Part shown: piece by piece, positions 26,608 to 33,437 of the stretch | How positions within the stretch are numbered: the stretch's first letter is position 1 | Layout: the number at the start of each line of letters is the position of its first letter | Source: CBDDKZ01 sp965230415 | GTDB taxonomy: Bacteria; Bacteroidota; Bacteroidia; Cytophagales; JAAEPT01 | Direction: 5' to 3' | Assembly: GCA_965230415.1 (NCBI GenBank) | Contig: CBDDKZ010000005.1 | Location: 5,332,001 to 5,396,000 of the forward strand | DNA: 64,000 bases | The notes under the pieces: model-generated | Told to the model about the DNA's origin: nothing | The model's database searches: none | The model's input: only the letters and a program-made list of their open reading frames with translations | Made by a program: the position numbers and the translations under genes

Positions 26608-27315
26608 TTATTCCTTCATCAAATTCGCTCCAATATAAGCTAAAAATTCTTTACGAATCTCAATATTATCTTTAAACTTACCACTATACTCAACAGTAAC
26701 CGTACTACTGGTAACATCTTCTACCCCCCTGCTTGAAACACAAAGGTGTTTACCTTCCATGAGCACAGCAACATCTTCAGTTTGAAGCGCTGTCTTTAGC
26801 TCATTCAATACCTGGAGTGCCAAACGCTCCTGCACTTGAGGTCTTTTCGAATAATATTCTACAATTCTGTTAATTTTGGAAAGTCCTATTACTTTTCCGG
26901 AAGATATATATGCCACATGTGCCATTCCTATTATTGGCAAAAAGTGATGCTCACATGCTGAATAAAAAGAAATGTTCTTCTCTACCAACATTTGATTATA
27001 TTGGTACTTATTATCGAATACAGCTATACGAGGTTTATTTTTTGGGTCGAGGCCTTTAAATATTTCTTTAACGTACATCTTTCCCACCCGATAAGGAGTT
27101 CCTTTCAAGCTATCATCTGTCAAATCCAACCCGAGTGTTTTCATTATTTCAGCAAATAAGCCCTGAATGCGTTCGATCTTTTCATCATCACCTAAATCAA
27201 ATGCATCTTCTCGCATTGGGGTTTCTATACTGGACATAATATGTGCATCCCCTACCTCTTCTTCAGTAAGCGCTTTCAAATCTAACTTTTCCAACTCTTT
27301 ATCCTTAATCGACAT
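26608..27315 (-). CDS. folE: GTP cyclohydrolase I
   Basis: 235 residues from ATG 27315. It converts GTP to 7,8-dihydroneopterin triphosphate for folate and pterins. Motifs: zinc Cys and His in S-A-C-E-H-H-F-L-P, H-V-A-Y-I, G-L-S-K-I-N-R-I-V, R-P-Q-V-Q-E-R-L and the second zinc Cys in H-L-C-V-S-S-R-G-V. The frame stays open to an ATG at 27405 (30 more residues). That extension does not look family-like, yet the candidate promoter at 27471-27500 would leave a 150-base leader for the shorter form and about 60 for the longer, so the start is unsettled. Confidence 0.93.
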   Translation of the reverse strand: MSIKDKELEKLDLKALTEEEVGDAHIMSSIETPMREDAFDLGDDEKIERIQGLFAEIMKTLGLDLTDDSLKGTPYRVGKMYVKEIFKGLDPKNKPRIAVFDNKYQYNQMLVEKNISFYSACEHHFLPIIGMAHVAYISSGKVIGLSKINRIVEYYSKRPQVQERLALQVLNELKTALQTEDVAVLMEGKHLCVSSRGVEDVTSSTVTVEYSGKFKDNIEIRKEFLAYIGANLMKE

Positions 27316-27470
27316 ATACCTTTCTGTTGCTAATAATTCCTGACCGGGCGAACCCGGTTCTAAATAGTATTTATGAGTAACAACTGAGCCACTCACAAAG
27401 TTCATCACATCCTTTTATATACATTATAAACATACCTTATAAGAGGATACATATATTTAGTTTAATGGTG

Positions 27471-27500
27471 CAAAATTAAACAATTGCCCATCACATACAA
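27471..27500 (-). promoter_or_regulatory. Promoter for folE-cysS
   Basis: On the minus strand: TTG (27500-27498), a 19-base spacer, then TAATTTTG (27478-27471). A full match to the Bacteroidota promoter; expected start near 27465. Confidence 0.65.
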
Positions 27501-27533
27501 AAACTAAATCCTATATTAAGAGTAAGTGAACTT

Positions 27534-27562
27534 TTGCACTTTATTATTTTGTTGTATTTTTG
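27534..27562 (+). promoter_or_regulatory. Promoter for the fur-family gene
   Basis: TTG (27534-27536, within TTTTG), an 18-base spacer, then TATTTTTG (27555-27562). Expected start near 27568, about 10 bases before the ATG. It is divergent from the folE promoter. Confidence 0.7.
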
Positions 27563-27577
27563 ACCAAATTCTAACAC

Positions 27578-28063
27578 ATGACAAACGAACTAGGTAAGTT
27601 TCAACGAATAAAGGCACTTTTCATAAGCTTTTTGGAAGAGAAACAGTTACGGAAAACTCCGGAGCGATTTGCTATACTTGAGGAAATTTACACACGCGGT
27701 GGCCATTTTGACGTCGAATCGCTCTACATAAACATGAAAAATAAGAATTATCGTGTGAGCAGAGCTACTGTATACAACACTTTGGATCTGTTAGAAGATT
27801 GTAACCTCGTGACAAAACACCAATTTGGTAAAAATCTCGCGCTCTATGAAAAGTCTTACGGATATCGTCAGCACGATCACGTTATTTGTACCAAATGCAA
27901 TTTAATTCTGGAATTCTGCGACCCCCGTATTCAAAAAATTAAAGAACTTGTCGAAGAAATTTACGACTTTGAAATTGACAGCCATGCACTAAATTTTTAT
28001 GGTACATGCAAAAACTGCCTTAAAGATAAGGACAAAGGCAACGTAAAAGACAATACTCAGTAA
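27578..28063 (+). CDS. Fur-family metal-dependent transcriptional regulator
   Basis: 161 residues. Winged-helix DNA-binding domain ~15-95 (L-R-K-T-P-E-R-F-A-I-L, with recognition helix V-S-R-A-T-V-Y-N-T-L-D-L-L). The metal and dimer domain carries H-D-H-V-I-C-T-K-C-N and F-Y-G-T-C-K-N-C, the two structural-zinc CxxC pairs. Proteins of this class repress iron, zinc or peroxide regulons; the metal cannot be told by eye. Its own promoter lies immediately upstream, and the divergent folE promoter is close enough for shared control. Converges on the next gene with a 5-base gap. Confidence 0.9.
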   Translation: MTNELGKFQRIKALFISFLEEKQLRKTPERFAILEEIYTRGGHFDVESLYINMKNKNYRVSRATVYNTLDLLEDCNLVTKHQFGKNLALYEKSYGYRQHDHVICTKCNLILEFCDPRIQKIKELVEEIYDFEIDSHALNFYGTCKNCLKDKDKGNVKDNTQ

Positions 28064-28068
28064 TCATT

Positions 28069-28500
28069 CTAATCAGAAACTGAAGACCTTGATTTCCTGG
28101 TTATTTTAACCCCATTCAGGCAATCCTTGTTTTCAAGTTCTTTCTTAACCGGTAACGTTACAAAAACGGCACTATCGCTACTATATACATCTATTCTATT
28201 CTTGTCAATTACCGATGGCAACTCGAATGTTGTCATATTATTTGGCGAAGCAACCAGTTTATTTGGCAATTTATCATTTTCACGTAACACATATAAGACA
28301 AGATTATCTCCTACCGCTACTATTTTCAAATTGTCTAATACACCCTCCGGAGCAGTAATCCTCAATAAGAAACGATCTTTTTCCTGCTTAAACTCTGTGA
28401 ATAACATACAAATGCCACCGTCCATTGAGGATTGAAACTGTGCATTTTGAGCAAACTCCTTCAATTCCATTGCTGATAAATAGTCCATATCCCGATTCAT
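28069..28500 (-). CDS. Hsp20/alpha-crystallin-like fold protein (divergent)
   Basis: 143 residues, no signal peptide. The C-terminal half reads like a small heat-shock domain: R-F-L-L-R-I-T-A-P-E-G, then I-V-A-V-G-D-N-L-V-L-Y, T-F-E-L-P-S-V-I-D-K-N-R-I-D-V and S-A-V-F-V-T-L-P-V-K-K-E, the last two matching the usual strand pair that ends the domain. No C-terminal I-x-I/V anchor is clear. It may be a chaperone or another protein of the HSP20-like (CS) fold. Convergent with the Fur-family gene and divergent from marR. Confidence 0.5.
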   Translation of the reverse strand: MNRDMDYLSAMELKEFAQNAQFQSSMDGGICMLFTEFKQEKDRFLLRITAPEGVLDNLKIVAVGDNLVLYVLRENDKLPNKLVASPNNMTTFELPSVIDKNRIDVYSSDSAVFVTLPVKKELENKDCLNGVKITRKSRSSVSD

Positions 28501-28595
28501 TGAAATATTAAGATTATATCCGTAAGCTATTTTTTATAACTAGTCGTTAGTATTTTGAGGCACAAATACCTTTAGTTATTTATTGTGCCACTCCA

Positions 28596-28627
28596 TTGTA
28601 ATACGAGAAAAAAAAGAAATAGATTTG
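28596..28627 (+). promoter_or_regulatory. Candidate promoter for marR-yceI
   Basis: TTG (28596-28598), a 21-base spacer, then TAGATTTG (28620-28627). Expected start near 28633, about 40 bases before the ATG. Confidence 0.55.
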
Positions 28628-28672
28628 AACAATCGACAATAAAAACATGTTTAAACAAGTATTAACTTAATT

Positions 28673-29122
28673 ATGAAGATCGAAGAAGAGATTAAACAAA
28701 AAGCATTCAAGTCAAATTTTCAAAAGGCCTTCATAAATATCATGTTTACGGAGTCATGGCTACGCAATGAGAATAAAAAGTTTTTCAAAGCGTTTGACAT
28801 CACGGCGCAACAATTCAATGTGTTGCGCATTCTGAGGGGCAAACACCCCGAAACCTTGTCCGCAGGAGAGGTGAAGAGTGTCATGATCGATAAAACACCA
28901 GATCTTACCAGGCTCCTAGATCGACTTCAGAAAAAGGGATTGATCACACGTAAAATGGATTCATTGAACCGGAGGTTGTTGTGTATTGGAATAAGCAAAG
29001 CAGGGCTGGATTTGCTGGCTGAAATCACACCAATAATTGAAGCGCAAATGCAGGCTTTAAATCGGTTAACTGAAGAAGAAGCCCAACAGCTTAGCGACTT
29101 ATTAGATAAATTCAGAGGATAA
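28673..29122 (+). CDS. MarR-family transcriptional regulator
   Basis: 149 residues. Winged helix: F-D-I-T-A-Q-Q-F-N-V-L-R-I-L-R-G, then the recognition region S-V-M-I-D-K-T-P-D-L-T-R-L-L-D-R-L and the wing K-G-L-I-T-R-K-M-D-S-L-N-R-R-L. N- and C-terminal helices are the dimer interface. Usually a repressor released by small phenolic or oxidant ligands. It precedes a yceI gene by 24 bases, a pairing I recall from Bacteroidota, and the two are likely one transcript. Confidence 0.9.
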   Translation: MKIEEEIKQKAFKSNFQKAFINIMFTESWLRNENKKFFKAFDITAQQFNVLRILRGKHPETLSAGEVKSVMIDKTPDLTRLLDRLQKKGLITRKMDSLNRRLLCIGISKAGLDLLAEITPIIEAQMQALNRLTEEEAQQLSDLLDKFRG

Positions 29123-29146
29123 TTCACATAATAAACACAAACGATT

Positions 29147-29677
29147 ATGAAAACCAATTTATTTGTAGCAGTTACTTTTTTAGGAATACTTCCGTTCTTA
29201 CTTAGTAATCAAAAATATGCCAATTGGAATGTAGTTTCCGATCAGGTATCCATCACTTTCGAGTCGAAAAAAGCGAAAGGAGTTTTCAAAGAACTCAACG
29301 CCGAGATAAAATTCGACCCGGAAAACCTGCAAACATCAAGCCTGAGTGCAACCGTAATGACAGCTTCCATTTTTATTGATAATGAGACACAACAAAAACA
29401 TGCTATAGGAGGAAAATGGCTTGATGTGACCAATTTCCCGAAAATCACATTTAGTTCCAAGGAGATCACAAAATCGGATGAAGGTTTTATTGTTAAAGGA
29501 GATCTTACCATATTGGAAACTACCAATGAAGTCGAAATTCCTTTTACATTTGAAGAAGGGGAAAACGAGCTTTATTGGTTTAAAAGTGACTTTAGCATTA
29601 ACAGAGCTGATTATAATTTTGGTATGAAAATGGTTTCAGACATAAAACTTACTTTCAATATTCCGGTTAAAAAATAA
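29147..29677 (+). CDS. YceI-family exported lipid-binding-type protein
   Basis: 176 residues. Signal-like hydrophobic N-terminus (F-V-A-V-T-F-L-G-I-L-P-F-L-L, ~5-18). The mature part is a YceI lipocalin-like barrel: V-S-I-T-F-E-S-K-K-A-K-G, A-E-I-K-F-D-P-E-N-L, then F-P-K-I-T-F-S-S-K-E-I and G-D-L-T-I-L-E-T-T-N-E-V-E-I-P-F. Relatives bind isoprenoid-like lipids in the periplasm. It lies behind marR and is followed by a strong terminator. Confidence 0.92.
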   Translation: MKTNLFVAVTFLGILPFLLSNQKYANWNVVSDQVSITFESKKAKGVFKELNAEIKFDPENLQTSSLSATVMTASIFIDNETQQKHAIGGKWLDVTNFPKITFSSKEITKSDEGFIVKGDLTILETTNEVEIPFTFEEGENELYWFKSDFSINRADYNFGMKMVSDIKLTFNIPVKK

Positions 29678-29720
29678 ATTGGCGAAACCAGCTTCTATAA
29701 GACACCGTATTTTTCTATAG

Positions 29721-29750
29721 CGCCCGGTTTTCTCCAGATCCGGGCGTTTA
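29721..29750 (+). terminator. Terminator after yceI
   Basis: CGCCCGG (29721-29727) pairs with CCGGGCG (29740-29746) around a 12-base loop, followed by TTTA. A GC-rich stem of 7 bp in AT-rich surroundings. Confidence 0.6.
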
Positions 29751-29866
29751 TCATACCCGAAAACAACATCAATAGCCTTTAACTGACTTACGAGTACCTA
29801 TTAGGGGGCGGGCTTTTTTCGGAAATTACGAATTGATTGTTATTTTAGAGAATCAATAATAGAATC

Positions 29867-31165
29867 ATGGTGCCATATTCTTCCGGTTACATATTATTTA
29901 TTTGTTTACTGTTAACGTCCGTGAGTTCCTTTGCTCAAAAAAAGGTATTGCTGGACAAACATGAAAGCATTCAAATGATGCATCGAATTGATGAAGCACT
30001 GAGTAATGAAGAAAAAGACCTGGCGCTCTACCTGCTCTATCGGAAGGACTCAGTAATGGATAAGAAGCATTTTACAAAATCTCAATATCATAAATATGGC
30101 AAATATGTTAGCGAACTAGCACCTCTTAAGCGGAAAATATGGAAGCCACTGAACGAGTTCATGAATTTAGAAAAGAAATTTCATTCACAGGACATCATAG
30201 GTGCGATGGGAGTATTTGAATTAGATTCAAATTTTGTAGAATACCTCACTCACTATTCAAAACGGTATCAAGTTTTACGGGGCCAAATGCAAGTATTAAA
30301 ACCCCAGTTAATTTCTCAAAAAAGAGTATTAAAGGATCAATATTTAAGTTTGTTCCACGGTTCCAGAATAGAATCCCTGGGATGGCGCGGCTCGATTTCT
30401 CTTTGTAAAGCAGGTGAACTTGGTCCGAAAACATATTCGCTGGCGCATCAGCGACTCTCTTTTTATCGTAATATTGTGCACTCATCGGAAGAAATATATT
30501 TTGAAGATGGCTTTAATAACTATGCACAAAACTGTGCATTAATCCTCGCCGCAAACGACTCCATATTAGACTATTTCGAAGACACTATTCCATGTTACAA
30601 CCACGACGGACACACGGGATTAAAATATTCGGTAAGTAATAAAGTCAATAATGCCGATGATATTATTAATGAGATGATAAAAGGTACCATGGACTCTACC
30701 GTAAGAGATAGAAGGATGTTGCTAAATCCTAATACAAATGTTTTCGGACTAGGGGCCGCCATATCTTCAAAGGGCAGTATTTACGAAGTTTGTTATGTGG
30801 AAGGCGGGCAAAAAAACCTTAGTAAAAAGGACATCCCCCCTTTTCTTGCCTATCCTCCCGCAGGACTATTCCCAAATTCTTTGCTTCCAGACTATTGGTC
30901 TTTCACGTTGTTTGATGATAAAGTAGATTTTTCACGGGCAAAAGTGTTTATGAGAACAGCAAGAGGAAAAATGATTCCCTTGGATATCGTCTTCAGAAAT
31001 GGTCAATTAGGTGGAAAATCTGTTGTTTGGAAAATGAGAGATCCCGAAATTATGAATTACACTGAAAAGGTGGTTGACATCCTTATTAAGAAGGTATTTA
31101 TTGACTCCCAAGAGCGTGAATTTGTATATTCACTCATGCTTATAAACACCATCCAGGAAAACTAA
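29867..31165 (+). CDS. Exported CAP-domain (SCP-like) protein
   Basis: 432 residues. A signal peptide of ~24 residues ends S-S-F-A-Q. Residues ~25-185 are helical and charged. From ~190 to ~320 the order of motifs fits a CAP domain: a Y-S-L-A-H-Q-R-L-S-F-Y-R helix, N-N-Y-A-Q-N-C-A-L, a C-Y-N-H-D-G-H-T-G segment, then D-R-R-M-L-L-N-P-N-T-N-V-F-G-L-G-A-A as the usual H-R-x-x-L-L-x-P-x-x-x-x-x-G-x-G. The C-terminal ~100 residues (with P-P-A-G-L-F-P) I do not recognise. CAP proteins are secreted, with varied lipid- or protein-binding roles; specific role unknown. Confidence 0.65.
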   Translation: MVPYSSGYILFICLLLTSVSSFAQKKVLLDKHESIQMMHRIDEALSNEEKDLALYLLYRKDSVMDKKHFTKSQYHKYGKYVSELAPLKRKIWKPLNEFMNLEKKFHSQDIIGAMGVFELDSNFVEYLTHYSKRYQVLRGQMQVLKPQLISQKRVLKDQYLSLFHGSRIESLGWRGSISLCKAGELGPKTYSLAHQRLSFYRNIVHSSEEIYFEDGFNNYAQNCALILAANDSILDYFEDTIPCYNHDGHTGLKYSVSNKVNNADDIINEMIKGTMDSTVRDRRMLLNPNTNVFGLGAAISSKGSIYEVCYVEGGQKNLSKKDIPPFLAYPPAGLFPNSLLPDYWSFTLFDDKVDFSRAKVFMRTARGKMIPLDIVFRNGQLGGKSVVWKMRDPEIMNYTEKVVDILIKKVFIDSQEREFVYSLMLINTIQEN

Positions 31166-31252
31166 AACAGGCCTTAACTTCCCCTAAAACAACTTTTTTC
31201 AACCAAGTCTACGAAAGAGTCGTTATATTTAGTAGGACCAATCTGTAAAACG

Positions 31253-31807
31253 ATGAGATTAGATCATATTGCCTACCGGGTCAAAGACAGGATTAAAACT
31301 GCTAACTTTCTTATGTCTTGCTTAGGGTATAGAATCGCTGATGACTTACCTGATGGCTTCGAAATCACTTTTGAAGACAACTCTAAAGCACAATGTTTAG
31401 TTTTGCTCCCTCCCGAAAAACCTTTATCTATAGTACCCTGGAGCCACTTAAATGTGACACCGACAAATGAAAAAGCAGCTTACCACCTGCCTCCTGAAAT
31501 ATTTGTATCAAATGGCACTCCCGGATCTATTGTTGAAGAATGGGTTAACAAAAGAGATGGTGTGGGAGGCATTCATCACCTGGCATACCAGGTAGATTCT
31601 GTGGAAACAACTATGGAAGAATGGAGAAATAAAGGATATGCTGAATTCACAACGAAAGAACCTTTAAGATGTGAAGGCTTGGTACAATGTTTCACGCAAC
31701 CCTCGGAGCTTACTGGAATCATATACGAATTCATAGAGCGGGAACAACATGGTTTTTGTCAGGCAAATGTAAAAGACTTGATGCTAAGTACTAAAAAAAT
31801 CACTTAA
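31253..31807 (+). CDS. VOC/glyoxalase-superfamily protein
   Basis: 184 residues. Two beta-alpha-beta-beta-beta units: the first opens L-D-H-I-A-Y-R-V with His4 as a metal ligand, the second G-G-I-H-H-L-A-Y-Q-V near residue 105 with a second His. Y-E-F-I-E-R near 160 supplies the last acid. This suits a metal-dependent VOC enzyme such as a methylmalonyl-CoA epimerase, hydroxyphenylpyruvate dioxygenase-like protein or lyase; substrate cannot be read off. It has about 30 extra residues between the two units. It ends one base before a converging gene. Confidence 0.75.
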   Translation: MRLDHIAYRVKDRIKTANFLMSCLGYRIADDLPDGFEITFEDNSKAQCLVLLPPEKPLSIVPWSHLNVTPTNEKAAYHLPPEIFVSNGTPGSIVEEWVNKRDGVGGIHHLAYQVDSVETTMEEWRNKGYAEFTTKEPLRCEGLVQCFTQPSELTGIIYEFIEREQHGFCQANVKDLMLSTKKIT

Positions 31808-31808
31808 G

Positions 31809-32660
31809 TCATTTATTTTTTACGGGCTGATACTTAATTCGCAGCAAAGCACTTCTATTCAAATCGGATTCCAAGACAAATTGTTGCTTTGAAATCCCAT
31901 CGTCGATAATAACTGTTGCTGCAGCGGGTGGAAATTTGCCTAATTTTTCAGCATGTACAACAAGGTAATTGTATTTTTTTCTCTTTTCGTAATTTAACTT
32001 CAGCGCTATGGGCTCTTTTTTTAGTTTGTAGCTTCCAATGACCTTCTTTTCATTAAATATCAACGAAACCACATCGTTATCGGCTTGTAAGTTATCACTT
32101 AAGAATATTTGAAATAAATCATTTCTGATAATAACATCTGATATGGATTTCACTTCTCTGAATTGCACTTGTTTGAGCATTCCATTTTGAAATTCAGTAT
32201 TGACATAACCTCTTTCCATCAACTTTTGAATGCTATCACTCGTTATACGAGACACTTCAATGGTTCCGGGTTCACAGGGGCCGACAGAAATTTCTCCGGA
32301 CCAATCTCCTTTTAAGTAGGCTTTCACATCACCTTTTTCGAGGATCAACATCCCTTTTTTCAAGCACCATTCGTAACCGGTTTCCATTTGCTCATCAATC
32401 ATGCGTAACTCCTCAAACAAAAGGGTATCGCCTTGAATCTCTCCCCGGACTTCCATTTTACCAAAAAACTGGTTAATAAAAATACTTGACTGACCTTCAA
32501 TCTTATTCCCTTTTTGTAATAGTTCCATTTCGAAATAGTATTTTTCCGAATAAGCACCAGGATCTTGACGCAATAACCCCGTCCATTTACCGGTAAAATC
32601 TTGACAAAAAACGAAATTTAAGGACACTAATACTAAAAGAGAAAGCGTGGTGATTTTCAA
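31809..32660 (-). CDS. Exported protein of unknown function with lipocalin-like N-terminus
   Basis: 283 residues, signal peptide ~1-19 (L-V-L-V-S-L-N-F-V-F-C-Q). The mature start F-T-G-K-W-T-G-L-L and repeated beta strands (Y-Y-F-E-M-E-L, G-D-T-L-L-F-E-E) resemble calycin/lipocalin-like small barrels seen in many exported Bacteroidota proteins. The C-terminal half is beta-rich and ends with basic residues. I cannot assign a function. It lies 43 bases downstream of the LytTR regulator on the same strand, so it may be transcribed with the two-component system. Confidence 0.6.
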   Translation of the reverse strand: MKITTLSLLVLVSLNFVFCQDFTGKWTGLLRQDPGAYSEKYYFEMELLQKGNKIEGQSSIFINQFFGKMEVRGEIQGDTLLFEELRMIDEQMETGYEWCLKKGMLILEKGDVKAYLKGDWSGEISVGPCEPGTIEVSRITSDSIQKLMERGYVNTEFQNGMLKQVQFREVKSISDVIIRNDLFQIFLSDNLQADNDVVSLIFNEKKVIGSYKLKKEPIALKLNYEKRKKYNYLVVHAEKLGKFPPAAATVIIDDGISKQQFVLESDLNRSALLRIKYQPVKNK

Positions 32661-32703
32661 GATTTAAGACGTCTAGTACAAGTGTAAAAATGGTGTTTAT
32701 TTT

Positions 32704-33435
32704 TTAACCTTCCAAATATTTCATAAATCCGCTTTTGGCCCTTTGTGATATCGATAGACAACTGCCATCGAAAAGAACCACATACCCATCGGACTTCACT
32801 TCCTTGATAAAATTAATATTTACCAAAAACGATTTATGGATTCTGTAAAAGTCTCCGTTCATTAGTCTCTGATCATAAAACTTGAGACTCTTGGAGGTAA
32901 CATAGCTTTTACCATTATTCAAGTTGATCTTCGTATAATTTGACTGTGCTTCGCAATAGGTAATATCCGAAACATCTACAATTACATAACCGTCGTTATT
33001 GGGAAGTGCCAACTTTTTTTTATTCGACCCGACTTCTGTCTTAAATACTTCTAACATCTCCGGATCGAACGATTTTTTGGACCGTGCTTCATAGCGGCCA
33101 ACGGCATCAATAAGTTTATCAATATCTATAGGTTTAGTTAAATAATGCAAGGCTGATTTGTCGAAAGCCTGCTCTCTGTAATCACCGTAGGCAGTAGTAA
33201 ATATGACATTAAAACCTTTGTGTTTGCATTCCTCCAAAATTTCAAAACTATCTCCATCAGGTAGACGAATATCCATAAAAACCAATTCAGGCTTTTGAGT
33301 ATTTATTACCTCTATCCCCGAGTTCACATCTTCACCTACCCCCACAATAGTTACTTGTGGCACATATTCTTCCAATAAGGATTCCAGAACCTTACGCGCT
33401 CCCGGTTCATCTTCTACTATTACTGTACGGATCAT
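32704..33435 (-). CDS. LytTR-family response regulator
   Basis: 243 residues from ATG 33435; an in-frame TTG at 33441 would overlap the kinase stop. The receiver domain carries E-D-E-P near 9-12, the phospho-acceptor Asp in V-F-M-D-I-R-L-P, and K in L-T-K-P-I-D. The C-terminal LytTR DNA-binding domain (~140-243) carries Y-C-E-A-Q-S-N-Y-T, F-Y-R-I-H-K-S-F-L-V-N and the closing basic stretch. It partners the propeller kinase immediately upstream (2-base gap between genes). Target genes unknown; the flanking exported-protein genes are candidates. Confidence 0.9.
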   Translation of the reverse strand: MIRTVIVEDEPGARKVLESLLEEYVPQVTIVGVGEDVNSGIEVINTQKPELVFMDIRLPDGDSFEILEECKHKGFNVIFTTAYGDYREQAFDKSALHYLTKPIDIDKLIDAVGRYEARSKKSFDPEMLEVFKTEVGSNKKKLALPNNDGYVIVDVSDITYCEAQSNYTKINLNNGKSYVTSKSLKFYDQRLMNGDFYRIHKSFLVNINFIKEVKSDGYVVLFDGSCLSISQRAKSGFMKYLEG

Positions 33436-33437
33436 AA

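Noticed and set aside
29756..29822. A second terminator (CCGAAAA ... TTTTCGG)
   Set aside because: The arms are about 50 bases apart with little inner pairing, so a stable hairpin is doubtful.
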